A stretch of 64,000 nucleotides of DNA from Acidimicrobiaceae bacterium (GTDB lineage: Bacteria > Actinomycetota > Acidimicrobiia > Acidimicrobiales > UBA8190): assembly GCA_003151955.1 (NCBI GenBank), contig PLZB01000081.1, positions 1-64,000 of the forward strand, read 5' to 3'. This document shows positions 43,972-59,112 of this stretch, one piece after another; the stretch's first letter is position 1, and each line of letters begins with the position of its first letter. The notes below the pieces were generated by a model that was not told where the DNA came from, searched no databases, and saw nothing but the letters and a program-made list of their open reading frames with translations. Position numbers and translations under genes: made by a program.

Positions 43972-44738
43972 TCAGTCCGGCCAGGGGAGCCGGCGGGCCA
44001 GGAAGCCGATGGTGTCGTCGAAGACGTCATCGGGGACCGCGGCGTGGCTGCCCAGGTTGGCCACGAGCCGCTTCTCGGGGGCGTCGAGGCTGGCGAAGAG
44101 CTCGAGGGCGGACTCCCGGGGGAAGAGCTCGTCGTCCCACTGGACGAGGAAGAGGACCGGACAGGTCACCCGGGGGGCGTCGGCCACGATCCGCTCCCGG
44201 GTGGGCCCGGTGCTGCCCATGAGGCCGAGGACGGCCACGGTGATCCGGGGCTCGGCCGCCACCAGGGGGAGCCCCAGGATGGTGCCCATGGAGAGGCCCC
44301 AGAAGCCGGTCGGGCCCTCCCCCACCTCGGGGAGCTCCCGGAGGCCGTCGAGGGTGGCCCGCCAGTCGGCCACCATGGTGTCGGTCATGGCCGGATCGTC
44401 CATCCAGGCCTGGGCGAACCCCAGGAAGACCTGGGGGCCGGACCCGACCCCGTCGGTCCTCCGGTCCCCGTGGACGGGGCCGTCGATGGCGGCGGCGGCG
44501 AAGCCGTAGCGGCGGACGAGGCGGTGGGCCACGACGAGGACGTAGTCCTGCCGCTTCGAGTTCGAGGCCCCGTGGCCGATGAGGACGAGGGGCCGTCTCC
44601 CGTGGGCCCCCTCGGGGGTCCAGAGGAGCCCGGGGACGCTCCGGCCGTCGGCGTCGAGCCGGAACTCCCGGCTGTGGACCCCTTCCCGGACGGTGTCCTC
44701 CCCGGTGAACCGCAACGGCGGCGAAGGCGGGACCGTCG

Positions 44739-44742
<4 letters not shown>
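43972..44742 (-). CDS. Alpha/beta hydrolase (dienelactone-hydrolase-like), copy 2
   Basis: A 256-residue paralogue of the gene at 39010. It shares GEDTVREGV near the start, LIGHGASNSKRQD, IDGPVHGDRR, nucleophile Ser in GLSMGTILGLPL, Asp in QWDDELFPR and His in NLGSHAAV. GTG 44742 overlaps the gltD stop (GTGA), so it is the last gene of the gltBD operon here. A metabolic link with glutamate synthesis is not obvious; it may simply ride on the operon. Confidence 0.88.
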
Positions 44743-46285
<1,543 letters not shown>

Positions 46286-46286
<1 letters not shown>

Positions 46287-49200
46287 CAGCCGTGGGAGGC
46301 GGCCATGACCGCCGCGTCGACGTCGACCCCGGCCTCGACGGCCCGGGCCGTGGCCTCGAGGACCCGGCGGTAGTCCCGGGGCATGACCTTCACGAAGTCG
46401 GCCCGGGCCTCCTCCCAGCGCCCCAGGAGGGCGGCCGAGACGGCCGAGCCGGTCTCCTCCCCGTGGCGGCGAATGACCTCGACCAGGAACACGCTGTCCT
46501 CCTCCTCCAGGGGCTCGTCGGCCACCATCTCCAGGTTGACCCGCTCCCCGAAGGTCCGGTCGGGGTCGTAGACGTAGGCGATCCCCCCCGACATCCCGGC
46601 CCCGAAGTTCCGGCCCGTCGGCCCGAGGACGACGACCCGGCCCCCGGTCATGTACTCGCAGCCGTGGTCCCCGACCCCTTCGACGACGGCCGTCGCCCCG
46701 GAGTTCCGGACGCAGAACCGCTCCCCGACCTGGCCCCGGATGAAGACCTCCCCGGCCGTGGCCCCGTAGAGGATGACGTTCCCGGCGATGATCTGGTCCT
46801 CGGCCGTGAAGCCGGCCTCGACCGGGGGCCGGACCACGACCCGACCCCCCGACAGCCCCTTGGCCAGGTAGTCGTTGGCGTCCCCGACGAGACGGAGGGT
46901 GACCCCCCGGGGGACGAAGGCCCCGAAGCTCTGGCCGGCCGAGCCGGTGAAGGTGAGCCGGATGGTGTCGTCGGGAAGCCCGGCCGCCCCGTGGCGGCTG
47001 GTGATCTCGTAGCCCAGGAGGGTTCCCACCGTCCGGTCGACGTTGGTGACGGCCAGCTCCAGCTCGACGGGACCGCCCCCCTCGATGGCGGGCCGGCAGG
47101 CCTCGAGGAACCGGTGGTCGAGGGCCTTCTCGAGGCCGTGGTCCTGGGTCTTCGTGCAGCGCCGGTCCGTCGGGGGTCCCCCCGTCGGCTCGTCCAGGAT
47201 GGGGCTGAGGTCGAGGCCCCGGGCCTTCCAGTGGTCGACGGCCCCGACGGCGTCGAGGAGGTCGACCCGGCCCACCGCCTCCTCGATGCTCCGGAGCCCG
47301 AGGGCGGCCAGGTACTCCCGGACCTCCTCGGCGATGAACTCGAAGAAGTGCTCCACGAACTCCGGTTTCCCGGCGAAGCGCTTCCGGAGCTCCGGGTTCT
47401 GGGTGGCGATCCCCACCGGGCAGGTGTCGAGATGGCAGACCCGCATCATGATGCAGCCCGAGACGACGAGGGGGGCGGTGGCGAAGCCGAACTCCTCGGC
47501 CCCGAGGAGGGCGGCCACGACCACGTCCCGGCCCGTCTTCAGCTGGCCGTCGACCTGGACCACGATCCGGTCCCGCAGTCCGTTTCGGACCAGGGTCTGC
47601 TGGGTCTCGGCCAGGCCGAGTTCCCAGGGGATCCCGGCGTGCTTCAGGGAGGTGAGGGGGCTGGCCCCGGTGCCCCCGTCGTGACCCGAGATGAGGACGA
47701 CGTCGCTCTTGGCCTTGGCCACCCCGGCCGCCACCGTCCCCACCCCGACCTCGGCCACCAGCTTCACGTGGATCCGGGCCTTCGGGTTGGCCGACTTCAG
47801 GTCGTGGATGAGCTGGGCGATGTCCTCGATGGAGTAGATGTCGTGGTGGGGCGGGGGCGAGATGAGCCCCACCCCCGGGGTCGAGAACCGGGTCTTGGCG
47901 ATCCAGGGGTAGACCTTGTGCCCCGGGAGCTGGCCCCCCTCCCCCGGCTTCGCCCCCTGGGCGATCTTGATCTGGAGGTCGTCGGCGTTCACGAGGTACT
48001 CGCTCGTCACCCCGAACCGGCCCGAGGCCACCTGCTTGATCGCACTCCGCCGGAGGTCACCGTTGGCGTCGGGGACGTACCGCTCGGCGTCCTCCCCCCC
48101 CTCCCCCGTGTTGGACCGGCCCCCGATCCGGTTCATGGCGATGGCCAGGGTCTCGTGGGCCTCGGCCGAGATCGACCCGTAGGACATGGCCCCGGTCGAG
48201 AACCGGGAGATGATCGAGGAGACCGACTCCACCTCGTCGAGGGGAACGGCCGGAATGACCCCCTCCCGGAGCCGGAGGAGCCCCCGGAGGGTGGCGAGGG
48301 CCCCGGCCTGGTCGTCGACGAGCTTGGTGTACTCCTTGAAGATGTCGTAGCGCTTCGACCGGGTGGCGTGCTGGAGCTTGAAGACGGTCCTCGGGTTGAA
48401 GAGGTGGACCTCCCCCTCCCGGCGCCACTGGTACTCCCCCCCGACCTCCCGCTCCCGATGGGCCCGCTCGCTGGGCCGGGGGAGGTGGGCCAGGCGGTGC
48501 CGGACGGCGACCTCCTCGGCCAGGACGTCGAGGCCGACCCCCCCGATCCGGCTGACCGTCCCCGTGAAGTACTCCTCCACGAGCTCCCGGCTCAGGCCGA
48601 CGGCCTCGAAGATCTGGGCCCCCGTGTAGGAGGCCACCGTCGAGACCCCCATCTTCGACATGATCTTGATGACGCCCTTGCAGGCCCCCTTGATGTAGTG
48701 CCTCCGGGCCTGGCGGGGGGTGACCCCGGCCAGCTCCCCGGTGGCGATCATGTCGTCGATGGTCTCGAAGGCCAGGTAGGGGTTGATGGCCGAGGCCCCG
48801 AAGCCGAGGAGGAGAGCCATGTGGTGGACCTCCCGGGCGTCCCCCGTCTCGACGACGAGGCCGACCCGGCTCCGGGTCTTCTCCCGGACCAGGTGCTCGT
48901 GGACGGCCGCCGTCAGGAGGAGGGAGGGGATCGGGGCCAGCTCGGCGTCGGTGTTCCGGTCGGAGAGGATGATGATGTTGGCCCCTCCGGCGATGGCCCC
49001 GGAGACCTCCTCCCGGACCGAGGCCAGGGCCCGGGCCAGGCCCTCTCCCCCGCTCTCGACGGGGAAGTGGCCGTCGATGGCGAAGGCCTTGAACCCCGGG
49101 GTCTCCCCGTGCTCGTTCACGTAGAGGAGCTTGGCCAGGTCGTCGTTGTCGATGACGGGGTAGGGGAGGATGATCTGCCGGCAGGAGGCCGGGGTGGGAT

Positions 49201-50875
49201 CGAGGAGGTTCCCCTCCGGGCCCAGCTTCGACCGGTTGGCCGTGACGAGCTCCTCCCGGATGGCGTCGAGGGGAGGGTTGGTGACCTGGGCGAAGAGCTG
49301 GGTGAAGTAGTCGTAGAGGAGCCGGGACCGGTCGGAGAGGACGGCGATCGCGGCGTCGTTCCCCATCGATCCCAGGGGCTCCCCCCCGGACCGGGCCATG
49401 GGACCGACGATGATCCGGAGCTCCTCGTTCGTGTAGCCGAAGAGCCGCTGGTGATCGACGACCGAGGCGTGCTGGGGGGTGAGCATCATCCGGGGGGGGA
49501 GGTCCTCCAGCTCGACCTGCTCCTCCAGCCACTGGCCGTAGGGGTGCTCGGCGGCCAGACGGGCCTTGATCTCGTCGTCGTCGACGATCCGGCCCTGGGC
49601 CGTGTCGACCAGGAACATCCTCCCGGGCTGGAGCCGGCCCTTGCGGACGACGGTGGCCGGGTCGATGTCGAGGACCCCGACCTCGGAGGCGAGGACGACG
49701 AGCCCCTCGTCGGTGACCCAGTAGCGGGCCGGCCGGAGCCCGTTGCGGTCGAGGACGGCCCCGGCCACGGTCCCGTCGGTGAAGACGACGGCGGCGGGCC
49801 CGTCCCAGGGCTCCATCAGGGAGGCGTGGTAGCGGTAGAAGGCCCGCCGGGCCGGGTCCATCTGGCCGTGGTTCTCCCAGGCCTCCGGGATCATCATGAG
49901 GACGGCATGGGGCAGGGACCGGCCTCCGAGGTGGAGGAGCTCGAGGACCTCGTCGAAGGAGGAGGAGTCGCTCCCCTCGGGGTCGCAGATGGGGAAGAGC
50001 GTCTCGAGGTCCCCGGGGAGGAGATCGCTTCCGAGGAGGGCCTCCCGGGCCCGCATCCAGTTCCGGTTCCCCCGGAGGGTGTTGATCTCCCCGTTGTGGG
50101 CCAGGTAGCGGTAGGGGTGGGCCAGGGGCCAGGAGGGGAAGGTGTTGGTCGAGAACCGGGAGTGGACGACGGCCAGCCCCGACTCGAACCGCTCGTCGGA
50201 GAGGTCCGGGAAGAAGGGCTGGAGCTGCTCGGGGGTGAGCATCCCCTTGTAGACCATGGTCCGGGCCGAGAGGGAGGGGATGTAGACCCCGGCCGTCTCC
50301 CGCTCGACCCGCTTCCGGAACCGGTAGGCCAGCCGCTCGAGGGCCATCACCTCGTCGTCGGGGTTGGCCTCTGGGTTGGCCTCGGGGGTTCGGGGGGCGA
50401 GGGGGGTGTCCCCCCTCTGTACGACGACCTGGTCGATGGCGGGCATGGCCCGGAGGGCGCCGGCCCCGAGCATGGAGGGGTCGAGGGGGACCTCCCGCCA
50501 GCCCAGGACCTGGAGGGACTCCTCCCGGGCGAGCTCCTCGAGGCGGACCCGGGCCTTGGCCGCGTCGTCGGGGTCGGGAGGGAGGAAGACGAGGCCGGCG
50601 GCATAGCGGCCCGGCTCCGGGAGGTCGAAGGGGAGGACCCCGGCCAGGAAGCGGTGGGGGATCTGGGTCAGGATCCCGGCCCCGTCCCCGGTGGCCTCCT
50701 CGGCCCCGGTGGCGCCCCGGTGGGCCAGGTGCTCGAGGGCGGTGAGGGCCTGATGGACGAGGCCGTGGCTGGGCCGGCCCCGGAGGTCGGCGACGAGGGC
50801 GACACCGCAGGCATCGTGCTCGAACGTGGGGTCGTAGAGGCCGGTCCGGCCTGGGGGGAAGGGCGTGGTCGTCAC
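46286..50875 (-). CDS. gltB: Glutamate synthase large (alpha) subunit
   Basis: A 1529-residue enzyme that makes two glutamates from glutamine and 2-oxoglutarate. The nucleophile Cys23 in EHDACGVAL starts the class II amidotransferase domain after a 22-residue propeptide. The central domain follows, then the FMN-binding synthase barrel ([37 protein letters not shown]). [19 protein letters not shown] binds the 3Fe-4S cluster, and the C-terminal GXGXG beta-helix ends the protein. GTG 50875 places the Cys at the usual distance. It is divergent from the thiamine genes. Confidence 0.97.
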
Positions 50876-50955
50876 TCGGGTCTGCTCCGTGGTCGATGGC
50901 GCGGAGGTGCGTGGGAATGCCGCCCGGGACGACGCTGGCCCTGCTGCAGCCCTCC

Positions 50956-50961
50956 TAGGAT
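50956..50961 (+). promoter_or_regulatory. TAGGAT -10 box for the thi operon
   Basis: TAGGAT ends seven bases before GTG 50969, with no good Shine-Dalgarno sequence, fitting a leaderless start. The 93-base gltB-thiO gap has no conserved TPP-riboswitch core. Confidence 0.45.
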
Positions 50962-50968
50962 ACATGGG

Positions 50969-52114
50969 GTGGAGAGGCCCCGGTGCGACGTCGTGGTCGT
51001 CGGGGGTGGGGTCATCGGGCTGGCCTCGGCCTGGCGGGCGGCCCGGGAGGGGCTGGCCGTGGTCCTCGTCGACCCGGAGCCGGGCCGGGGGGCGAGCTGG
51101 GCCGCGGCGGGGATGCTGGCCCCGGTGACGGAGGTCCACTACGGGGAGGAGGCCCTCCTGGCCCTGAACCTGGCCTCGGCCCGGAGCTGGCCCGGATTCG
51201 CCGCCGAGGTCGAGGAGGAGTCGGGGCTCCCCGTCTCCTACCGCCGGACCGGGACCCTCCTCGTCGCCGCCGACGAGGGGGACCGGGCCTGGGCCGCCGA
51301 GCTCCACCGGTTCCAGGCCGGGCTCGGGCTCGAGGTGGAGTGGCTGACCGGCCGGGAGGCCCGGGCCCTCGAGCCGGCCCTGGCCCCGGGGGTCCGGGCC
51401 GGGCTCTGGGCGCCGGGGGACCATCAGGTCCACAACCGGGAGCTCGTCGGGGCCCTCCTGGCCGCGGGCCGGGCCCGGGAGGTCGTCCACCTCCCCCTGA
51501 GGGTCAGCTCCGTCGAGACCTCCGGCGGGGCCGTCTCCGGGGTCGGCCTCGGGGACGGGACGACGATCGACTGCGGAGCGGTGGTCCTGGCCGCCGGCTG
51601 CCGCTCCGGGGAGCTGGCCGGGGTCCCGGCCGGGGTCCTCCCCCCGGTCCGGCCGGTGAAGGGCCAGATCCTCCGGCTCCGGGGCCCGGCCGACCGGCCG
51701 CTCCTCAGCCGGACCGTCCGGGGGGTGGTCCAGGGCCAGTCGGTCTATCTCGTCCCCCGGGCCGACGGGAGCCTGGTGATCGGGGCCACGGTGGAGGAGG
51801 CCGGGTTCGACCTGACGGTGACGGCCGGCGCCGTCTACGGGCTCCTCCGCGACGCCCAGCGGGTCGTCCCCGGGGTCTCGGAGCTGGTCCTGGAGGAGTC
51901 CCTGGCCGGCCTCCGGCCGGGGTCCCCGGACAACGGGCCCCTGGTCGGCCCGAGCGGCCTCCCCGGGCTGGTGCTGGCCACGGGGCACTACCGGAACGGG
52001 ATCCTCCTCACCCCCCTCACCGCCGAGGCGGTGGCGGCCACCCTGGCCGGGAGGGAGGTCCCCGGGGAGCTGGCCGGGTTCGGCCCGGACCGGTTCCCCG
52101 TCCTGGCATGCTGA
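50969..52114 (+). CDS. thiO: Glycine oxidase for thiamine thiazole synthesis
   Basis: A 381-residue FAD enzyme of the DAO family. [30 protein letters not shown] near residue 6 is the FAD loop, and [17 protein letters not shown] is the ThiO-type second motif. The C-terminal [16 protein letters not shown], then [12 protein letters not shown], carries the conserved Arg and Gly of the substrate site. It oxidises glycine to the imine (glyoxylate iminium) used by ThiG. GTG 50969 begins the operon thiO-thiS-thiG-thiD; thiS starts 4 bases after its stop. Confidence 0.95.
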   Translation: MERPRCDVVVVGGGVIGLASAWRAAREGLAVVLVDPEPGRGASWAAAGMLAPVTEVHYGEEALLALNLASARSWPGFAAEVEEESGLPVSYRRTGTLLVAADEGDRAWAAELHRFQAGLGLEVEWLTGREARALEPALAPGVRAGLWAPGDHQVHNRELVGALLAAGRAREVVHLPLRVSSVETSGGAVSGVGLGDGTTIDCGAVVLAAGCRSGELAGVPAGVLPPVRPVKGQILRLRGPADRPLLSRTVRGVVQGQSVYLVPRADGSLVIGATVEEAGFDLTVTAGAVYGLLRDAQRVVPGVSELVLEESLAGLRPGSPDNGPLVGPSGLPGLVLATGHYRNGILLTPLTAEAVAATLAGREVPGELAGFGPDRFPVLAC

Positions 52115-52118
52115 AGGG

Positions 52119-53897
<1,779 letters not shown>

Positions 53898-53901
53898 GAA
53901 C

Positions 53902-54045
53902 TCGGGCCGGGGCCCGACGACGGGGAGCGGAGTGCGGCGGCCCCCCGTGCCCGCCGCACTCCTCTGCTCCTCTTGACCAGCCCGCACCAGGCGGGCTCAA
54001 CCCCCGGGTCTCCCCCTCCGGACCGGATCCCTCGAGGGGATCCGG
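53902..54045 (+). terminator. Four consecutive hairpins downstream of thiD
   Basis: TCGGGCC/GGCCCGA (53902-53917), a 12-bp perfect stem GGAGTGCGGCGG with its complement (53929-53962), AGCCCGC/GCGGGCT (53979-53997) and a 9-bp stem CCGGATCCC/GGGATCCGG (54023-54045) follow the operon. The second is the best terminator; no long T-run is seen. The next 119 bases to 54164 are A/T-richer and may hold a promoter. Confidence 0.6.
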
Positions 54046-54164
54046 CGACGTCTCACTGTAAATGCAACCTTCCCGGTTCGTCAACGCTTGGGGTGCCCAG
54101 GAAGTCACGCACAGGGGTATGAAAGGGGGGAGGGGGACCAGGCGGCGGTAGAGTCGGAGGGCCG

Positions 54165-54836
54165 ATGACGACCTCCCCCGACCTCGACCGGGCCGACCCG
54201 GCCCCATCCGGCGACAGGCCTCCCGGCCCGGTGGTCGACCCCAACCGGGGTCCGAGCACCCGGCCGGCCCTCATCGTCCTCGGGCTCTGCTTCGTCCTCT
54301 TCATCGGGGCCTTCCTGGCCCAGGCGGCCTGGTCCGGCTCGACGGGGAGCTCCTCGGGCCCCTCCCCCACCCTCCTCCGGACCGCCACCGGGGCCCCCCT
54401 CCCCGCCGTCGAGGCCGCCGGGGCCCTGGCCCCGATCACGGCCGGGGGGAACCCCCCCAGCGACCTCCTCCAGGCCCTGGCCGTCCCGGCCGGGACCACC
54501 GTCGTGGCCGGGTCGACCCGGGACAACACCGTCGGCACCTACGACCACACCATCGGCCTCGAGCTGGCCGCCTCCCAGCAGAACGTCATCTCCTTCTTCC
54601 ACGCCCAGCTCCCCAGCCAGGGCTGGACCCTCCTCAGCCAGGGCCCCCCGGCCGCCGCCGTCCAGGCCCCGGCCGGGAGCATCGAGGTCCTGGCCAAGCG
54701 GGCCTCGGTGGACGGGAACTACTGGGAGGTGGGGGTGGTGGTCTCCCCCACCACGTTCGGCACCTCCGGGTCGGCCGCCACCACCGGGACCACCCGGTTC
54801 ACCCTCCGGCTCTTCGTCGTCGCCGACGAGCAGTAG
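54165..54836 (+). CDS. Single-pass membrane protein of unknown function
   Basis: A 223-residue protein with an N-terminal cytoplasmic stretch (PDLDRADPAPSGDRPPGP), one membrane helix (ALIVLGLCFVLFIGAFLAQ) and a 165-residue external domain. The latter is alpha/beta with VVAGSTRDNTVGTYDHTIGLEL, then FFHAQLPSQGWTLLSQGPP, and strands to TRFTLRLFVVADEQ. GGAGGG precedes ATG 54165 and TAGAGT lies just upstream as a -10 candidate. The family was not recognised. Confidence 0.8.
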   Translation: MTTSPDLDRADPAPSGDRPPGPVVDPNRGPSTRPALIVLGLCFVLFIGAFLAQAAWSGSTGSSSGPSPTLLRTATGAPLPAVEAAGALAPITAGGNPPSDLLQALAVPAGTTVVAGSTRDNTVGTYDHTIGLELAASQQNVISFFHAQLPSQGWTLLSQGPPAAAVQAPAGSIEVLAKRASVDGNYWEVGVVVSPTTFGTSGSAATTGTTRFTLRLFVVADEQ

Positions 54837-54866
54837 GGGGCTAGGCGGTCGTCCCGATCCTCACGG

Positions 54867-57436
54867 TTATCCTGCCACCGCGAAGGACTGCCGCACCTCA
54901 GGGGCGGCGCTGTACCCGGAGCTCCCGGCCTGATCGGCGTCGACGACGCAGGTCCCAGCCCCGGTGAAGGAGACGGTCGAGCCGGAGATCGAGCACACCG
55001 ACGTGGCGGTCGGGTCGACGGAGAAGGTGACCGGGTTCCCCGACCCTCCGCCGGTGGCCGAGACGTCGTAGGAAGCCCCTCCGACGGTGGCACCGGTCGG
55101 AACAGCTGACGTGAAGGTGATGGCCTGGGCGGTCGGTTCCGCCGTCACCTCCCGGATCCGGGCGCTGGCGGTGTCGGCGATGTAGAGGTTCCCGGCCGGG
55201 TCGACCGCCACGGCCTCCGGATCGGCGAAGAAGGCGGCGGTGGCCGGCCCCCCGTCACCGAAGGTGATCGGAGTGGTGGGGCCGGCCCAGGGGTAGCCGG
55301 CCACGGTGTAGATGTCGCCGGCCGCCATGGCCTGGCCGTAGAAGGTCCCCGACGAGACGGCCACCACCCGGATGAGCCCGTCACCATTGGACACGACCAG
55401 GTTCCCCTGCCCGTCCAACGCCACCCCGTTCGCATACCCCAATGCGGCACCGAGAGCCGGTACACCGTTGACGGGGCCCTGTTGGTTCGACGACGACCCT
55501 GCCACCGTGTACACGCCCCCGGCGGTCATGGACTGCCCGTAGAAGGTCCCGGACGAGCCGGCCAGGACCTCGATGCCGGGCCCGGCGACGAGGACGGCGT
55601 TCCCGGACCCGTCCACCGCCACTCCCCGTGCGCCTCCGAAGGCCGTCCCCAAGCCGTAGATGTCCCCGGCCGTCATCGCCTGCCCGTAGAACGTCCCCGA
55701 CGTGGCGGCCACGACCCTGACGCCGTCGTCGGTAGAGCCGGGGGAGGCGTCGGCGACGACCAGGTTCCCGGATCCGTCAACGGCGATCCCGTCGAGCTGG
55801 TCGAACGACGCCGCCGCGGCCGGTCCCCCGTCGCCACCGGCGGTGCCGGCCAGGCCGGACCCGGCCACGGTGTAGATATCCCCGGCCGTCATGGCCTGGC
55901 CATAGAACATCCCCGACGAGGCGGCCACCACCCGGACCCGGTAGTTGTCAGCGTCGGCGATGACCAGGTTCCCGGCCCGGTCGAAGGCGGTGGCCGTCGG
56001 GCCCCAGAGCCCGGCCTGTGGGGCTGGACCCCCGTCACCGGAGAACGAACCGATCCCGCAGACCCCGGCCGCGTCGGAGATGTCCCCCGCCGTCACCGGC
56101 TGGCCGAGGAAGGTCCCGGACGACCCGGCCACCACCCGGACGCAGTTGTCCCACGAGTCGGCGATGACGACGTCGCCGGACCCGTCGACGGTGACCCCGG
56201 TCGGCATGGTCAGCGTGGCCGCGGCGGCCGGCCCGCCGTCACCGTCTGAACCGCCACCGGCCACCGTGTGTCGATATCGCCGGCGGTCATGGCCTGGCCG
56301 TAGAAGGTCCCCGTCGACGCAGCCACAACCCGCACCCGGTCGGCGCGGCTGTCGGCGAGGACCAGGTTGCCTACCCCATCGACGGCCACGCCCAGAGGAG
56401 CGCCCAGCTGGGCCGAACCGGCTGGGCCCCCGTCCCCCGATTTGCCGGAGATGCCGGTGCCGGCCACCGTCGCGACATGACCCGTTACCCGCGAGATCTC
56501 GATGACCCTGGCCCCGTAACCTTCGGCCTCCACGACGTCGCCCGCCTGGTCGACCGCCAATCCGTTGCCGGGCGGGAGCGGGAGTGAGCCCCCGATGGAG
56601 AAAACGTTGCCGGCCACCATGGTCTGCCCGAAGAACGACCCCGAGTTGGCCGGCATCACCCAGACACAGCCGTTGGCCGCGAAGATCACGTTCCCGGATC
56701 CGTCCACGGCGATGCCGGACACCCTCCCGGCGGCGGATACCCCCATGCACCCAGACACTGTGCTGGAGAAGGAGGCGAGGGGGTAGATGTCCCCGGCCGC
56801 CATGGCCTGTCCGTAGAAAGTGCCTGTCGTTGCCGGCACCACCCAGATTGAGGTCAGGGTTCCGTTGAGGCCGGATCCGACGAGGACGTTGCCGGCGCTG
56901 TCGACGGCCAAGGACGTGGGGTCGACAAAAGACACCGACGTGGCTGTCGCGCCCGGCTGCCCGGGACTTCCCCCTCCGGCAATGGTGTAGATGTCCCCGG
57001 CCGTCATGGCCTGCCCGTCGAAGGTGCCTGTCGTCACCGCCACCACCCGGATCCTCTTGGAGTCGGCGATGACCAGGTTCCCGGAGCCGTCGACGGCCAA
57101 GCCCCTGGGGCTGGCGAGCGTGGCAGCCGTGGCCGGGCCCCCGTCACCGAGGTTGCCGATCACCCCGGTGCCGGCCACCACCACCTGGGACCCGTCGGCG
57201 TCGACCCGCCGGATCACGTCGTGGGGCGTGTCGGCGACGTAGAACGAGGACCCGGAGACGGCGACTGCCCCGGGGGTCATGAAGGCGTCGGTGGCCGACC
57301 CCGGTCCCCGGTCGCTCGTACTCCCGGCGAACGTGAAGACCGTGCCCGGGGGCCTCGACAGCTGGCAGGCCGAGGTCAACACCGCTACCACGCCGAGGGC
57401 CAGCACAACCCTCATCCCGCTCCGCCCTGTCCGCAT
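54867..57436 (-). pseudogene. Frameshifted NHL-repeat lipoprotein
   Basis: ATG 57436 begins a lipoprotein signal ending in the lipobox LTSAC, then many NHL-type blades (GLAVDGSGNLVIADSKRIRVV, each followed by GTFYGQAMTAGDIYT). At 56266-56271 a GTGTGT tract shifts the frame: MTAGDID is followed out of frame by TVAGGGSDGDGG, with exactly two extra bases (one GT unit). The new frame continues with six or seven more blades and an Ig-like end (ITFTSAVPTGATVGG, then VCSISGSTVSFTGAGTC). Intact, it would be a surface propeller protein of about 855 residues. Either a real mutation, slippage-based switching, or a sequencing error. Confidence 0.82.
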
Positions 57437-57755
57437 CGGTCTCGCCCTTGGTGTTGTCGTGGTCGTGCAGGCCTACGTCGAGGACGTCGAGGTGGTCCCA
57501 CCGTGCTGCCGCCGGGCCAGCAACTCGTCCCCGGGCGCCCTGAAACCTAGTGCCTCAGCTTGGCCTGGGGTATCCCAGGTGACCGGGGTCCGCCGCATCG
57601 GACATTGCCGGAGCCTCTGGGTACATCACGTTCGGCTGCCGGAATCTGAGGCCCGACCGGAGGCGACAAACATCACCCCAACCGAACTCGACCAGGGCGG
57701 CGGTCCCGGGTGGGAACCCTCGGAGAGCATTACAGCCTCATGGAATGCTCTGTGG
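57437..57755 (+). other. Intergenic leader before the DUF222-HNH gene
   Basis: No gene is recognised. The stretch separates divergent genes and contains A/T-richer patches near 57660-57745. The downstream frame is open throughout, so a longer N-terminus is possible but does not look conserved. Confidence 0.4.
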
Positions 57756-59069
57756 GTGGCGACGGTGCGGGAGGAGATCCAGGGCTGTGTGGGAGTCATC
57801 CGTGACTTCCTGCACGTGGCCGAGCCGGAGGCGACCCATCCGGAGGATGCGGCCGGGGTGTGGGCCGATCTGTGTGAGCTGCAGCGGCTGGCGGCGAACG
57901 GCTGTCTACTGTTCGGTCCCCGGGTGGAGGAGTCGGAGGTGTGGCGCCGGGAGGGAGCCCGGTCGGCCGCGGAGTGGATGGCCCGGCGTCAGGGCGGGGA
58001 GACCCGGGACGCGACCGCCGATCTCAACGCGGCGAAGGACCTCGACTTCCATCCCGACACCGAGGAGGCGCTGCGCAACGGGGACGTCTCGTCGGACCAG
58101 GCCAAGAAGATCGTCCCCGGCGCCAAGGCCGATCCGTCGGCCGAAAAGGAGCTCCTCGACGCAGCGAAGCACGGGGGGGAGGAGGAGCTGAAGCGGCGGG
58201 TCCGACAGGCCCGGGCCACGGCCCACAGCCGTCTGGAGGAGGACGACCGGGCCGAAAAGGTCCGAAAGTCGAGGTTCTGCAAGACCTGGACCGACGACGT
58301 CGACGGGTCGCTGCGGGGAAGCTTCAAGCTCCCCGCCGACGACGGGGCCCGGCTGTTGGCCGCCCTCCGACCGTTCCAGGACCAGGTCTTCGACAAGGCC
58401 CGCCGGGCCGGCGTCAAGGAACGCCCGGACCAGTACGCCGCCGACGCCCTGGTGGCGATGGCCGAAGCCGCCCACCGCAGCGGCGGCGGTTGCGGCAGCA
58501 ACGGTCACGGCGGGGACAGCGGCGGGTCGTCCCGGCCGGGGCGGGCGCCTGCCACCATCCTGTTCCGGGTCGATCTGTCCGCCTTCCTCCGGGGCTGGGT
58601 CGAGTCAGGCGAGCTGTGCGAGATCGCCGGCGTCGGACCCGTCCCCGTCGACACCGCCAAGGCGGTCCTGGGTGAGGCGTTCCTGAAGCTCGTCATCACC
58701 GACGGGGTCGACATCCGGACCGTCGCCCATCTGGGCCGGGCCGTCTCCGCGTACGTCCGAACGGCTCTCGAAGCCCGGGATCCCGTCTGTGTCGTCCCTG
58801 GCTGTGCGGTAGCCCAGGGCCTCGAGATCGACCACTGGCTCATCCCCTTCGCCGAAGGCGGCCCCACCGAGCTCTGGAACCTGGCCCGGATCTGCCACCG
58901 CCACCACACCATGAAGACCTACCAGCGCTGGACCCTCACCGGCGGCCCCGGCCACTGGAACTGGCACAAGCCCCCCGACGACAAACCCCCGGACACCGGC
59001 CAGACCGGCACCGACCCACCCCACCGCCAGGCCGACCCAACCTGGGAAGAACCGCGACTCTTCGCCTGA
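57756..59069 (+). CDS. DUF222 domain protein with HNH endonuclease motif
   Basis: About 437 residues. Residues 1-300 are the helical DUF222 part (CELQRLAANGCLLFGPRVEESEVWRREGARSAAEWMARRQG). The C-terminus is an HNH nuclease: DPVCVVPGCAVAQGLEIDHWLIPFAEGGPTELWNLARICHRHHTMK, with the Cys, DH, N and H residues in place. A Gly-rich linker (SGGGCGSNGHGGDSGG) and a Pro-rich tail are added. Genes of this type are abundant, multicopy, and of unknown function in actinobacteria; DNA cutting is likely but target and mobility are not known. GTG 57756 is chosen without a strong ribosome binding site; GTG 57765 is an alternative. Confidence 0.86.
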   Translation: MATVREEIQGCVGVIRDFLHVAEPEATHPEDAAGVWADLCELQRLAANGCLLFGPRVEESEVWRREGARSAAEWMARRQGGETRDATADLNAAKDLDFHPDTEEALRNGDVSSDQAKKIVPGAKADPSAEKELLDAAKHGGEEELKRRVRQARATAHSRLEEDDRAEKVRKSRFCKTWTDDVDGSLRGSFKLPADDGARLLAALRPFQDQVFDKARRAGVKERPDQYAADALVAMAEAAHRSGGGCGSNGHGGDSGGSSRPGRAPATILFRVDLSAFLRGWVESGELCEIAGVGPVPVDTAKAVLGEAFLKLVITDGVDIRTVAHLGRAVSAYVRTALEARDPVCVVPGCAVAQGLEIDHWLIPFAEGGPTELWNLARICHRHHTMKTYQRWTLTGGPGHWNWHKPPDDKPPDTGQTGTDPPHRQADPTWEEPRLFA

Positions 59070-59112
59070 CGGTCAACCCTGGCCGTAGTTCTCGATGAGC
59101 CCGCGCGGCCTG

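Noticed and set aside
50876..50968. Possible TPP riboswitch before thiO
   Set aside because: No CUGAGA or pyrophosphate-sensor core is present, the gap is only 93 bases, and the -10 box lies next to the start codon.
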